From assembly GCA_016165875.1 (NCBI GenBank), contig JABBOT010000082.1, forward strand, positions 1,178,001 to 1,242,000: DNA of 64,000 nucleotides. Direction: 5' to 3'. Source of the DNA: Acanthopleura granulata. Taxonomy: Eukaryota > Mollusca > Polyplacophora > Chitonida > Chitonidae. The translations under genes were made by a program, and so were the position numbers. Of this stretch, positions 24,301-35,094 are shown one piece after another. The first letter of the stretch is position 1. Every line of letters starts with the position of its first letter. The notes under the pieces are model-generated. The model had not been told where the DNA came from, made no database searches, and saw nothing but the letters and a program-made list of their open reading frames with translations.

Positions 24301-27294
24301 CAAACAACCAGAGAACTATGATAATATATATACAGTAAGAAATTCGGGTGGATTCATGCAAATAGAAGCCGTCAACAGTTTTGGATGATGACGGAAAGAC
24401 TCAAGAAAAGCCCAAAATGCCGATAATTCAATCATTTATTTTATTTGATTGGCGTTTTACGCCGTACTCAAGAATATTTCACTTATACGATGGCGGCCAG
24501 CATTATGGTGTGAGGAAACCGGGCAGAGCCTCAAGGCCCCATGTTGCTGGCAGATCTTCCCACGTACGGCTGGAGAGGAAGCCAGCATGGTGGGAGGCTT
24601 CTCTGTCATTGCGCTGCACTAGCGCGCTTAGTAACTGAGCCATGGACGCCCCCGCGTAAAATTAATATCAGTATCCAAATCGTGTACCAAGTCGTCGTTT
24701 ACAAAAAAACATAGTTTGCTAGTTGCTGGTGCATTGATTGCCAGTGCTCATATATCCAAGGTGGCGTTTTTAATCTACACGATGAACATACAGCCCGTAC
24801 CCTGGGGATAAACCGAATTAGAAAAACCCATGTCTAGAGATTCTGGAAACTCCGCATAAGTTTACCTAAAGACAGTGTCTGATATATCCGACCCACTGAT
24901 GTTGAAGCTCGTCATTAACCATGACTTTCTAACCACATACCAAACTGATATTTCATGATTTGCTTAAAATGAGAAATACATACCTGGATATTGGTTTGCA
25001 AGCCCTTGAAGTCGGACAAAATCTGTTCCAGCTCAGCTATGGTCTTTTCCAGAAGACCAGATTTCGACGAAAACGTCGCCTATAAAATAATAAAAGTCAT
25101 ACAAAATAAACTTAAGAACAGACCTCATTTAAACAAAGTGCACATCATTTAAAAGGTCATTTTGTGCTAATTCCAATTATGGTCTTCATTATTTTCTGGA
25201 ATTTTTTTAATAGCGATCAAAATGGAAATATAGCTGGAGGTGCTACGGTGGACTTTTGGGACCATTCTGAACAGATGGAAACAAAGGGTTTTCACAGATT
25301 TCTTTTTGTGGCTAAACAAACTGTAACTTTTATGTGCACATTAAATGCAGTACACGTAAAGTACTCCATAAATATTCACGTAGACTGTATTTATTTATTT
25401 ATTTATTTGATTGGTGTTTTACGCTGTACTTAAGAATAACTCACTTATACGACGGCGGCCAGCATTATTGTGGGAGGAAACCGGGCGGAGCCGGGGGGAA
25501 ACCCACGACCATCCGCAGGTTGCTGGCAGATCTTCCTACGTATGGCCGGAGAGGAAGCCAGCATGAGCTGGGCTTGAACTCACAGCGACCGCATTAGCGG
25601 GAGGCTTCGGTCATTGCGTGTTAGCGCGCTAACTGATTGAGCCACGGAGGCCCCCCACGTAGACTGTAGACGTGCAACAATTGGAGGATATTCAGCTGAT
25701 TAGAAGAGCCTGTGCCTTCACTGTGCTTAGAAGAGCCTGTGCCATCACTGTGCTTAGAAGAGTCTGTGCCATCACTGTGCTTAGAAGAGCTTGTGCCATC
25801 ACTGTGCCTCAGTCTGTTCAACATGGTCCAAAAAATCCCATAGTAGCACCTCACTCTTTTCGTCCGTTTCAATCACTGAGAAATATGCCACACAACAAAG
25901 AAGAATACCACAGGAATAAGCACGAAATGGCCTTTCAGATGGTGACACGTTGTCTACATGTCGTTTGTTCGTTTACGGTACTGAAGAGTAAAATGCATTT
26001 GTTGGTCTGTCAAGGGGATTATTTTCGATATGCATTCGACATAATCTGATTTTTTCAAGAGTAAGAGTGAGATTCTACATCTTTAGAGATTTTTCTATAG
26101 TTCTAAATCTAGGTGTCGAAACCGACATTCGTAAATCAGCTGTGAACAGAAATGAGCGTTCCGGGCCAATAGACAGATATAATATTATTGGCATTCAATT
26201 CAATGGAATCATTCACACCAACTCTTTGGCGCTTCAGTAGCCGCAAGACCAAAACGTTTCCCAAACGACAAAATAACATAAACCATCAAAGAACTAAGGA
26301 AGTATATAAAATAAAAAAAGCACGGATTCATGCAAATAGAAGAAGTCAACTGTTTTCAATGAAGACGAAAACTTGACATGGATGTTCTTGGTGGATTAAT
26401 AAACTTTGTTTCCAAATCGTGTACCATTTTAGTATATATGGTGTCTTTGGTCAACCATGCATCTCAACTGTGCTTTGATTGCAACTGTTCATATATCCAA
26501 CGTTACGATCATACTCAGCACGATAAATACACGACCTCTAACTCCATCGCCGGACACCACATCTGTTCACTGAGCCACAAAATTTAATTACATTTCAGAA
26601 AGCTTTAACACATCATGACGGAAAGGAAAGTCGTAACTTGCTTACCTTGTCTTCCTCAGTGGCAGACTGGACGTCTCTGGTGGTGTGCAGAGGGTGTTCA
26701 CCCAGACAATCCACACAAAACACATCTTGACATGTGACACAGTATATGATCAGTGGGTGACCGTGTCGTTCACATGTCACATCCTGAGCTGAGGTTTTCT
26801 GGGAGAGGTATTCCTCCACTGGAATGAGGCTGTGACGTGCTAAACCACCCCTCATGGGATGAAGTAAGGCCAAACAATCCTTACAATAAAGCAAACAACA
26901 GGTGGGACAAAACTTGACTGCCTTTGCTGGCGTTTCCTCCTCGCAGACAGAACAAGACGGGATGCTGTCCTCAACCTCAACCTCAGCGAACCTCTCCACC
27001 ATTTCTGCCATTTCAGCGTTGAGAGGCAAACCGGCCACAACGTCTTTCCCTAAACTGATAGGCGCTCGGCACACAGGACATGATATCAACTGATGAACGT
27101 CCTCAGTCCCCGCGTTGCGGGAGGTGTCATCTGTCTGTCTTGATTTTGACTTGTCAGCAAACAAGCTAATACATCCTCTACAAAAATTATGTTCGCAGGG
27201 TAACATTACAGGTTCCCGAAACATTTCCATGCAAATGGAACATGTGAGGTCATCTACCATAATTTGCTTGCTTTCAGCCATTACTGAATTATCT
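17698..27294 (-). CDS. TRIM-type RING E3 ubiquitin ligase, six coding exons
   Basis: Predicted tripartite-motif ubiquitin ligase. Coding exons (descending): 27281-26646, 25079-24984, 24004-23774, 21472-21450, 21199-21036 and 18278-17698. Lengths 636, 96, 231, 23, 164 and 581 nt keep one frame: 576 residues plus stop. The RING at 14-71 has C14, C17, C29, H31, C34, C37, C68 and C71, with a long loop before the last pair. B-box 1 is about 110-150 and B-box 2 is C170, H173, C181, C184, C189, C192, H196 and H199. Residues 213-383 form the coiled-coil region; 385-576 is a B30.2/SPRY domain with GRYYWEV and LGLYLDCDG. An acceptor 13 nt before the ATG implies a 5' non-coding exon. The specific TRIM subfamily is not assignable. 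Such proteins usually ubiquitinate ligands bound by the SPRY domain; the target is unknown. Confidence 0.93.
19365..19813. mobile_element. TTAA-type MITE, copy 2
   Basis: About 450 bp, collinear with 5836-6281 and in the same orientation; ends AGGTACAAAAACACT and AGTGTTTTTATA are inverted repeats. The flanking TTAA has decayed. It lies in the last intron of the TRIM gene. Confidence 0.7.
20095..20345. repeat. Dispersed repeat R2, copy
   Basis: Direct repeat of 16855-17105, with the same 'gaaatccggcctcttgtcaa' and 'gtctagaattact'-like stretches. Confidence 0.6.
20430..20890. repeat. Dispersed repeat R3, copy A
   Basis: Shares 'cggattcatgaagagagaag', 'gatgacgaaaagacgcaatg', 'gcgctttgattgtaactg' and 'cactcaacacgatgaacac'-like words with 24290-24835, 26100-26565 and 42895-43275, and inverted with 31765-32045. 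Non-coding as far as I can see. Confidence 0.6.
21036..21199 (-). CDS. TRIM linker exon
   Basis: Acceptor CTTTCCCACAG and donor GTAAGTTG. Completes a codon from the micro-exon, then encodes 54 residues ending GRLNIT, a polar and charged linker between coiled coil and SPRY. Confidence 0.88.
21331..21360. repeat. Poly(T) tract
   Basis: Thirty consecutive T in the TRIM intron between the linker exon and the 23-nt exon; on the gene strand it is poly(A). Confidence 0.95.
21450..21472 (-). CDS. TRIM 23-nt micro-exon
   Basis: Acceptor ACTGACAG and donor GTAAGTCGG bound 23 nt encoding VSKQLSK plus two bases. A 23-nt exon at this position is a hallmark of SPRY-type TRIM genes. Confidence 0.9.
22240..22865. 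repeat. 58-bp minisatellite in a TRIM intron
   Basis: Roughly ten units of 58 bp built on 'gatacagacaagggctcttg', 'ttcgggtaaccgttaaatg' and 'cgactcacagtgt'. Some units are shortened to about 37 bp, giving a higher-order pattern in the first half; the last five are nearly identical. Confidence 0.92.
22940..23275. repeat. Dispersed repeat R2, inverted copy
   Basis: Reads 'ctaactcaggtaaattgac', 'aagaggccgg' and 'ctgcttaagcgatggtgct', the reverse complement of 16855-17105. Confidence 0.6.
23420..23662 (-). mobile_element. SINE family 1
   Basis: Tail-first: ATTT repeats, 'gttttacgccgtactcaa', 'catccgcaggttgctggc', then 'gaactcacagag' and a degraded A-box end. Lies close to the 231-nt TRIM exon. 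Confidence 0.8.
23774..24004 (-). CDS. TRIM 231-nt coiled-coil exon
   Basis: 77 codons, phase 0 on both sides, acceptor CTTTCAG and donor GTAAGTT. Heptad-like, rich in Glu, Gln, Lys and Leu. 231 nt again equals the vertebrate TRIM exon size. Confidence 0.92.
24290..24835. repeat. Dispersed repeat R3, copy B, split by a SINE
   Basis: R3 sequence runs from about 24330 to 24425 and resumes near 24660 with 'atccaaatcgtgtaccaa'; a family 1 SINE occupies the middle, so R3 was there first. Confidence 0.55.
24434..24652 (-). mobile_element. SINE family 1, inserted in R3
   Basis: Tail-first copy from 'atttattttatttgattgg' to 'gagccatggacgccc'; the middle has a small deletion after 'gcagagcc'. Confidence 0.8.
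24984..25079 (-). CDS. TRIM 96-nt exon
   Basis: Exactly 96 nt, phase 0 on both sides, acceptor TTTATAG and donor GTATGT. Encodes 32 residues beginning ATFSSKSGLLEKT, start of the coiled coil. The 96-nt size equals the corresponding exon in vertebrate TRIM genes. Confidence 0.92.
25390..25655 (-). mobile_element. Full-length SINE family 1 with perfect target-site duplication
   Basis: Complete element from the ATTT tail to 'gccacggaggcccccc'. It is flanked by 'cacgtagactgta' at 25377-25389 and 25656-25668, a perfect 13-bp duplication as left by LINE-driven retrotransposition. On the - strand the head holds an A box (near TGGCTCAATCAGTTAG) and a B box (GAGTTCAAGCCC). Best copy from which to define the family, about 265 bp. 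Confidence 0.93.
25700..25810. repeat. 27-bp minisatellite
   Basis: Four copies of a unit like 'cctgtgccatcactgtgct' plus 'tagaagag'. Confidence 0.9.
26100..26565. repeat. Dispersed repeat R3, copy C
   Basis: Starts near 'ggtgtcgaaaccgacattcg' and ends near 'cagcacgataaatacacgac'; same orientation as copy A. Confidence 0.6.
26646..27294 (-). CDS. TRIM exon with start codon, RING and two B-boxes
   Basis: Acceptor CTTGCAG lies just upstream of the ATG at 27281; donor is AAG|GTAAG. Encodes 212 whole codons with complete C3HC4 RING and both B-boxes. All expected zinc ligands are present. Confidence 0.95.
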
Positions 27295-27905
27295 GCAAGA
27301 AACAGGAAACGAATATAAAAATAGAGAAATAGGATCCAGTAAAGGAAACCATCTGCAAAATATTCTTCATCAAGTACTTCGAGTTCATTGGACAGGCAAG
27401 TTCATGTAGGAGAGGTGTAAATTTCCGGTTTCTTGAGCCGACATCATGAGAGTCTGTTGACTGTGTTACCTTCTCCCTCTCGCGAAAAGAATGGTAATCG
27501 CCAATGACTATCAACAATATTTCTTTTTTTTTCTTTTGACTGTCCTTAATTGATTTTTTTTCTACTTGTGGGTGGTATCTTCTAGAACTGGCTTCAACGT
27601 ACCACTCCAGACATAAATATAAATTTTTAATATCGGCTGATATTCCCCACAGGAATTTTAGTCGAGTTGTCTGAGGGTATAAGGGATATCAGGCTTTCGA
27701 GGCTTTAAGGGACATTGCTGTGAGTTCAAACGTTAACATGTAAGTAAGTGAAAAATTAATCATTATCTGGCTCGATAGCGCGGCCGATAAGACTTGATTG
27801 ACCTGATATCGGTTTTCTGCGTGATAAATTCGTCATACAGTTACTCAGTCACTACGGACTAATGGCGTTGTGGTCAGTGGTAGCGCTGGCATTGCTGGTG
27901 GTACT

Positions 27906-28030
27906 TATTTATTTATTTGATTGAGGTTTTACGCCGTACTTAAGAATATTTCGTTTATACGACGGCGACCAGCATTGTGGTATCAGAAGAAATCATGCAG
28001 AGCCCGGGGGTAACCCATGGCCATCCACGG
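27906..28030 (-). mobile_element. SINE family 1, tail half
   Basis: Runs from 'atttatttgattgaggtttt' to 'catggccatcc'; the tRNA head is missing. Confidence 0.75.
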
Positions 28031-28119
28031 ACGAACTCAGAGAGGTAAGGTAAATCTTTCATTGTGTTCAGTCGACCTCTTAACCCATAATTTTTTCACA
28101 TCATGCCCTTGAGTAACTG

Positions 28120-28470
28120 GGCAGCTAATACCATATGTTTAAGCTTCATCCAGGCAGTGTTTGCGGCTGTGAGTCCAGTACACACACCCTCAATTTTTAC
28201 CAAGGTCAAGGTCAAATGTACTTCAGCCATTAATACATGCAGCTCGGTTTGGAGAGTATAGAATTTTGAGTAACTGCAGACCACTGACGCCTGATAAATT
28301 GTAATTAACAGCACTGCCTTTACTTAACTAGTTTTGCTCAAGATATGGTGCTAGGGGTGGTGTCCGTTGCTACTGTACTCTTACAAGAACAGTCAGAATC
28401 TGTCAACTATCACGCTGTCATCGCTGCTCTGGTTTTTGTCCTTGTGGCTGTAGTTTATTATATTAAAAGG
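28120..28470. repeat. Dispersed repeat R2, inverted copy with longer flank
   Basis: Contains 'cacacaccctcaattttta', 'aaggtcaaggtcaaatgta' and 'gatatggtgctaggggtgg', also present at 51960-52330, which shows that R2 is at least 350 bp long. Confidence 0.5.
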
Positions 28471-28664
28471 TGTACAAACGCTTTCAAACAATAGTGAATA
28501 GATCATAACATTATAAAACGTACACGTACATTGAAATGAACATCATATAGCGCTTGTACCGAGCCATGTACTTCTGATACCGGTGTATTATTATCTACTT
28601 ATTGGTGACTTAATTACTGTTTCTAGATAGTGAGAATGGAACAATACAAGGGCCTCCTCTACGT

Positions 28665-28668
<4 letters not shown>

Positions 28669-28697
<29 letters not shown>
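28669..28697. repeat. (AT)n microsatellite
   Basis: Uninterrupted AT dinucleotides. Confidence 0.9.
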
Positions 28698-29609
28698 AGC
28701 CTCAAATCTTTTCACATTTATGATTTACATGTGGAAATAGGGCTTACTACTTATACATTTTATAGGGTAAGAGCAACAATAGATTCAGATACACCCGACC
28801 ATGCAGTCATCAATTTGGATATTTTGAAGTATCTTTATGTTTCCAGTTGAGCCTATGCCAAGATACATTTGATACGTTTGCTGGATTGGATCTCTGTTGG
28901 ACATATATATATATATGTAGAACTGGGTCGTAAAGGGAGATAACTTCGAGTGCCTTTGCGTTTACTGAAAACACGGCGTATATTCGATCACGAACACAGA
29001 AAACTGTGCAGCTCATAGGTTGTATTACATCATACTCCTCAGAGAGCATGCACCAATGTCTACGTTAGCTTTAGATCACTGCCACCATTAGTAAAGCTTG
29101 TACAGAAATCCTACCAACGCCAAGGCCACTGGTGTCACAGTGATAGGACAGGAAGCGATGTTCAAACACTCAAAAAGTCTCTCCGGTACTAATACATGAT
29201 GCATATGTATTCTCTTTATCTAAATTAATTTGCAGAGCTATAGCCCATCTTACACCGCAATGGGGTTTAACCGGGTGTGTTGGCTGAATTAGATAGGACC
29301 CATGCAGACAGCCCTCACCTAAAAAGCCTATGTATTCTAATGCGTGACAGTAAAACTGTGTTAAATTACACGGTCCACGTTCTTTCGGTTAGAGCTAGTA
29401 AACCTTGCAATCTGTTATAAAGGGTACACAGCCTACAAATACGGATTCTTTGGACGTAACATTCTGAGAGGTTACACCAGATGACGGATGGAATATGGAC
29501 TATATAAAAACGTGAAACCCAGCCGAAAAGTCAGATACTAGCAATTACGAGCTTCAAGGCAGCGCTGTAGAACTGAGCTATCTCCAAGGTCGTATGAGCA
29601 GTTACATAC

Positions 29610-29781
29610 CTGTATACGGCCTATAGAAGGCCTGCAAAGCACGACTTAAGTCTACTTCATTGCGAGTGACAACATTATGTTCAACAGCAGGCCCACAATG
29701 TGAGAAAAGAGAAATCAGTTGTTTCCCCTCAATAAGCAATCTTGTATAGCCTGCACAACGTCTGCGAGCTTCATACACAGC
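29610..29781 (-). other. Exon-like open stretch, unknown
   Basis: On the - strand 57 codons are open between a possible acceptor (CGTTAG) and a good donor (CAG|GTATGT), phase 0 to 1. The translation resembles no family I know. It lies upstream of the TRIM gene on the same strand, so it could be a 5' exon of that gene; the acceptor has no pyrimidine tract, so it may be chance. Confidence 0.2.
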
Positions 29782-30339
29782 CTAACGTTGGAGTCAGCAC
29801 AGAGTATATGGACACGCTCGTGTCGCCAAGTACCTGGGGTGGGGACCGCCAAGCCAAGTTAACAGGTCTATTCGATAACACGATCACGCGTCCATCTAAT
29901 TCTGACGGCTGAAATATTTCACCAAGATACATATACCTCATTCTAAACGTCTCACCTTTCGGCACTAAGTCCGTGCTTCTTCACAAGATGATTAAATTGA
30001 AGCAATTGAAATCGAAAGTAATTGTGTCACGGAAATGCACAGGATTTGTACAAGGGAGGTAAATCTCTGTGTTTGTGCTGGTTGATACTCCCTTACTATC
30101 CCCGTGCTAAATAGGATCGCCCTTCACACTTTTGATAAGAAAAGCAGTCAGTTTACAAATATACTGGTTGATGTGGTTCGCGTTGAAAACATCATTCCAC
30201 CAACTGCGTTTAAAGGTCGTACTACATCAGGCTCACAATTGACTTCATACGATATATTGAAGACATTTTAGCAACAAATAAATCCCTTATTACCGAGGTG
30301 GTAAATACATCTGCTCACTTGTGCTGATTTTTTTCATTC

Positions 30340-30580
30340 ATTTATTTGACTGGTGTTTTACGTCGAACTCAATACTATTTCACTTATACAATGGCGACCT
30401 GCATTATGGTGGAGGAAACCGGACAGGTCCCTGGGAAAACCCGCAACCATCAGCAGGTTTCTAGAGGACCTTTCCACGTACGACCTTAGAGAAAGCCAGA
30501 GTGATGTGGGCTTAAACTCGCAGCGACCATATTGGCGAGAGACACCTGGGTCATTACCCTGCATTTGCGCTAGCTCCAAG
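30340..30580 (-). mobile_element. SINE family 1, diverged
   Basis: Starts 'catttatttgactggtgttt' and ends in a degraded head around 'gcatttgcgctagctcc'. Confidence 0.75.
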
Positions 30581-30839
30581 GTCGTTGTTGAATTTGAACT
30601 GGACAGCAGACATTCCTGACGGTACATCTTATTATGATATATCTCTGTAAAGATGATCAAGGTTTCCTATCATGTTATTATTTCGAATCTGAAATATTAA
30701 ATTATGCTTATTTGGATAGTGATATATTATGGGGATCCTTCATATGGCGTGTTCTCATCTCGCCTTGTAGCATCTGTAAGATTCTTTGTGCAATGTGATG
30801 ATTTCGTTCACAAGTTACTGATTGAAAAACTAGTGTTTC

Positions 30840-31080
30840 ACGGATATTCCGTTTAACACGTAATTCCAGGCCAGTGACGTCTAACGAATTGCATTTAGCA
30901 TCACTGTAACTTTTTATTACGTAACTTTTTTTATTAATTCTGCTTAAGCCATGGTGCTAGCCACGGGGTGTGTAAGTTGTAACTTCTTAAACAATTAGAT
31001 GAACAGTCAGAATAAAACCCTATAACTGAGGTGAATTAACAAGAGGCCGGGTGCATGGCCATGTCAGTGTCTAGTTCCGT
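30840..31080. repeat. Dispersed repeat R2, inverted copy
   Basis: Has 'ctgcttaagccatggtgct', 'gtaagttgtaacttcttaa' and 'aacaagaggccggg'. Confidence 0.6.
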
Positions 31081-31589
31081 TAGGGGCAGTATACGATTTC
31101 ATGTCTATACATGTTCATGATGCTTTACGAATAGTTGCAACCAAAACGGCGAATTTTGAATTGAATTCAGCGCCTAAAAGATCAACTGCTTTTCATGCAG
31201 TTTATATATATTATTGCTTACATTCGGAAACTGGTATTCTAGGTTGTTTCGGAAATGAATTTTGATTATCGACTTTGGACACTCAAAGTACTAGTGTAAT
31301 GCTATGCTTAGATTGATATCATTTCTGCCCTAGCTGTGCATGTATGTCACATCATCAATGCACGCATAAAAGCAGACTATTTTTGCTTTTCTTGTACAAG
31401 ATCCTGTGGCCTTTCATACAAAAATTTCAACTTTAACAATTAATCCATCAAAGTTAGCATACTCTTATGTTTTTCGAGTGATGCTAGGATAAATTATTTT
31501 ACTGCAACCTTACACCAACAGGTGTGTTCTGCATATAGCACATAATATAGTTTGAAGTAATGAAATAAATTTTCATTTTTGTTTCACAC

Positions 31590-31770
31590 TGCAAAGGGCC
31601 GCCTAGGTGGCGTGGTGACTCGAGGGCCCGCTCTTTGGGTGGGAGATCCGTTTTGAATCCCTGGTCGGGTAGACACCAAAGATTTTTCAAAATAGGGCTT
31701 GTTGCTGTCTCGCTTGGCACTAAGTGGTTAGAGCGAGGCAAAAGGACTGGTTGGTCCGGTGTCAACTGCA
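31590..31770 (+). mobile_element. tRNA-derived SINE, family 3 (Meta-SINE-like)
   Basis: A-box-like 'cgcctaggtggcgtggtg', B-box-like 'gttttgaatccctgg', then 'ggactggttggtccggtgtc'. The same core is in 47385-47590 and, in part, 45430-45600. Resembles the conserved core of invertebrate Meta-SINEs from memory. Confidence 0.5.
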
Positions 31771-32045
31771 ATCAAAGCGCAATTGAGATACATATCTGAC
31801 TATCGACACCATACATGTATATACTAAAATGATACGATTAGGAAACTGATTTTATTTATCCGCCAGAAGCATTCATTACGTCTTTTGGTCATCATTAAAA
31901 ACTTTTGGCTGCTTCTCTTTGCATGAACCCGTCCTAAGTTTATGTTTTATATATTTTCTTATTTCATTGCTGGTTTGTGTTATTTGTCGTTTTAGGAAAC
32001 TGGTCTTGTGATTAATGATCCGGAGCGCTCATGCATAAGGATACT
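31765..32045. repeat. Dispersed repeat R3, inverted copy
   Basis: Reads 'tgcaatcaaagcgcaattga' and 'gattaatgatccggagcgc', reverse complements of R3 words at 20430-20890. Confidence 0.6.
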
Positions 32046-32264
32046 AACGACCTTTCACTCATTGTACGGAATCATAATCTGAGTTGTCAAGACGTAGTGC
32101 TGCTTGTGTGAGCGCTGGCGACAAACATGAAGGATAAGGAACTGGTGTTACATCTACATTCACCAAACATCGACATAAATGGAATCAGACTCAGCATATT
32201 GCATGGAAATCACAACACACGAATTCCTGAAGTGTTGACTCGTTACCATTATCAATTGCTTGAC

Positions 32265-32435
32265 TAGTAAGGTCGCGTGTTCAATTCCAGCTCTTGCTGC
32301 TTTGGCTATGGCTTGATTTTCTGGGTTTTATCAGATACCGGTTTCTATTACACGTGCCGATAAACCTGAACGCCGTCGCATAAGTGAAAAATTCTCAAGC
32401 GTAGTTAAATACCAATCAGATATCAATAATTAAGT
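32265..32435 (+). mobile_element. SINE family 2
   Basis: B-box-like 'gcgtgttcaattccagctc' followed by 'ttgctgctttggctatgg' and a tail 'gttaaataccaatcagat'. Confidence 0.6.
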
Positions 32436-33069
32436 TTCAACATGAAACCAAAACGTACACAATGTAAAGCACAACCCGATGCGAAACGAACGATCTCAGT
32501 GTTTAGTGCCACACTGAAAAAGGTTAACTGCTCCGGCGTATGTCTGTTTTATAAGGAGGATAGAAACTAGCTCTGAGATCGGTAGGTCATTTCCCCAGCT
32601 TTACCGTCCATATTGTTTTTGAAAGCTAAGCCGAGAAGAATCAAACAGATCCAAGACCTAGACAGAAACCGGATATCGCCAATGGAAAACCACAATCATG
32701 ACAGCTAAGAGTCAGTTTTGATTTTATCATTTTCCAGGTCGTATCACGACGGTGGTACCAATACCGTCACATTTTTAGTGCTACTTCACATGAAAGCCAT
32801 GCCAAAGACACAAGATCTAACTCCCTTCCATCCGAGAAAACTGACACCGCCACTGTTGATACTTTTCGCAGGAATGAAACCATACTTATGTAAAATGTCT
32901 GACATGACATGGAAATCTTCTCTCGATTTCTTACCCCCATGTTTTGCTTTCTATGTTCAGTGTTCTGCTAAACCTAAAATTCATCATCAAAATATAGACG
33001 CTACTCAGTTATTCGATGGTACACGGTGGTGCCTCTCTTATCAGAGACAACAGGAAACAACAAGAAAAA

Positions 33070-33680
33070 TAAATCACCCTGTAGAGACTTAATGTATACT
33101 TCTAACACAGGTTACAGGGGAGATAATCCAGCAGTGGTTACATCGCTTACCAACACACAGCAGGGGACGAAAAAGAAAAATCCAAGGTTACATGAAACTA
33201 CAACAGATTTTACAGTTATCACACAATATATAGGAGAGACGATACAGCAATGGTTACATCCCTTACGGTACCAGAAGATAACAGTGGAACAAAGAGGAAA
33301 GATTCATGGTTACCTGAAACTACAGCAGATTTTGTGTGCAATTATCGCACAACATATAGGTAAGACGATAAAGCTGTGGTTACATCTCTTACCAGATAAT
33401 AGCAGTGGAAGAAAGAGGAAACATCCATGGTTACATGTAACTACATCAGATGTTGCTGTACAGCATACAGACGAGACGATAAGCAGTGGTTACAAGTTTT
33501 AACATGGGGAAAAGAAAAGATCCATGGTTACTTGTAACCACCACAGACTTTGTGAACAGTTATCGCACAACAAGTAGGCGGGATGATACAGCAGTGGTTA
33601 CATGCCTTATCAGAAGATAACAGAGGAAAAAGAAAAGAGTGATAGTTACTTGTAACTAATACCCACTTCATGCCAACTCC
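33070..33680. repeat. ~120-bp tandem satellite, orientation B
   Basis: Five units spaced 97-122 bp, marked by 'ccatggttacatgtaact' or variants at about 33182, 33304, 33425, 33522 and 33640. It is the reverse complement of the array at 14330-14665. Confidence 0.85.
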
Positions 33681-34751
33681 TCACACACTCGCGATTATAT
33701 CCAATAATGGTTCATCTCGTACAAGATTTGCGACATTTATAATGTGCACAGATCTTATGAGTTTTAATCGGGTATTGAGATGCTTAGTTAAATTAAAAGA
33801 TTTTCTTATCATATTGTAAAGTGTTAAGTCATAATTTCCTTCCACCACTGGCAAATGTGGGATTTAACGTTACAAAATTGCACAACATAGTAACATTTCC
33901 ATTTAAAGACATTAACTAAATCAGACTATCTGTAATCTTCCCACAGAAAGTGCAACATGGCTTCAGTATTAATCAATACATATATAAGGGTTATAAGCTA
34001 AAATGTTAGGAAGCAAAACAAAGTGGTAGTGTATATGTCAAACAGCCTACCAAAAGTATTCGGTAATACTAAGATTAGCAAGCTGCATAGTCCATACGAT
34101 ATATATCACTGTCTAATTCAAATGGCTCAAAAAAGAAAATGGAGAATCGAAAATGCCCGTATATCAAACTCAAACATTATACATAGCTATATGTTTTTTA
34201 AAGGTGTAGTTGTTTCAAATATCTCTTCAATCCAATTAACCACCTGACACATGTTTCGTTGAATTACGAGACAGAAATATTGTGTGCATATTAATGCAAC
34301 TAGATGTTTATCATGCTGCCATTATTCTGCCAATAATAAGTAGATTATGGCCTCAGTTAACTGAGATTCTACGTCCCCTGAAACGAAAAAGCCCCGACAG
34401 AACTGCTTTGGATGGGCCTTTAAACATGACAGCCTCCACAGAGACCGCATATTGCTGCTCTGCATCTTATGTATGCCATCGGCCTTCAGGTACCCCAGAC
34501 GAATCCGACTGAACGCAACTTTTATGAGCTTGAAGGGCACGTGGGCCAACTGAAGAATTCCCCCTTGCAATATCTTGGGCAAACACTCGCTTCCGGATAG
34601 AGTGTGACGAAGGAGTCTATAATCTATAAATGAGGAGTTGTGGGGTTGCTGTCACGGCCGCCCGAGGAGGACTCGTTCCTCAGTATACAGGACCCCAAGA
34701 TAATTAAATGATGGAATCCACTTGTCTCCTGATAATAGGGGCTTAACTTTA

Positions 34752-34900
34752 TTTGTTTATTTATCTATTTATTTATTTATTTATTTATTTGATTGGTGTC
34801 ATATGGTGTACTAGAAAATATTTCACTTATACGACGGCGATCAGCAGTGTGGTGGGAGGAAACCGGGCAGATCCCGGGGGAAGCCCACGCCCAACCACAG
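34752..34900 (-). mobile_element. SINE family 1, host of the Gypsy insertion
   Basis: Tail-first from long ATTT repeats to 'cccacgcccaaccacag', where the LTR element begins. A few bases after the element (about 39688-39700, 'cacaggttg') still match the SINE. Confidence 0.8.
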
Positions 34901-35094
34901 TGTAATGATAGACTTCCATAATCTTACGTATGTTTGACGCGATGCATGGTTTCATATCAACCCTATATATATACGCGCCAGAGCGCCACTACAGAGAGTG
35001 CAGCCCCGCCAATTTTATGTAGTGCAAAGTGTTCGTCAGATTGCTCCAAATAAACATCCTTAACACGGATAATGGACATTCTTTAATCATTACG
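34901..35094 (+). repeat. 5' LTR of the Gypsy element
   Basis: Begins TGTAATGAT and ends ATCATTACG, imperfect inverted ends. Holds a TATA-like CTATATATATA at 34963-34973 and AATAAA at 35049-35054, the expected promoter and poly(A) signals. Confidence 0.93.

Noticed and set aside
25672..26049. 125-codon frame with repeated RRACAITV
   Set aside because: Reading of the 27-bp minisatellite.
33026..33502. 158-codon frame
   Set aside because: Reading of the 120-bp satellite array.
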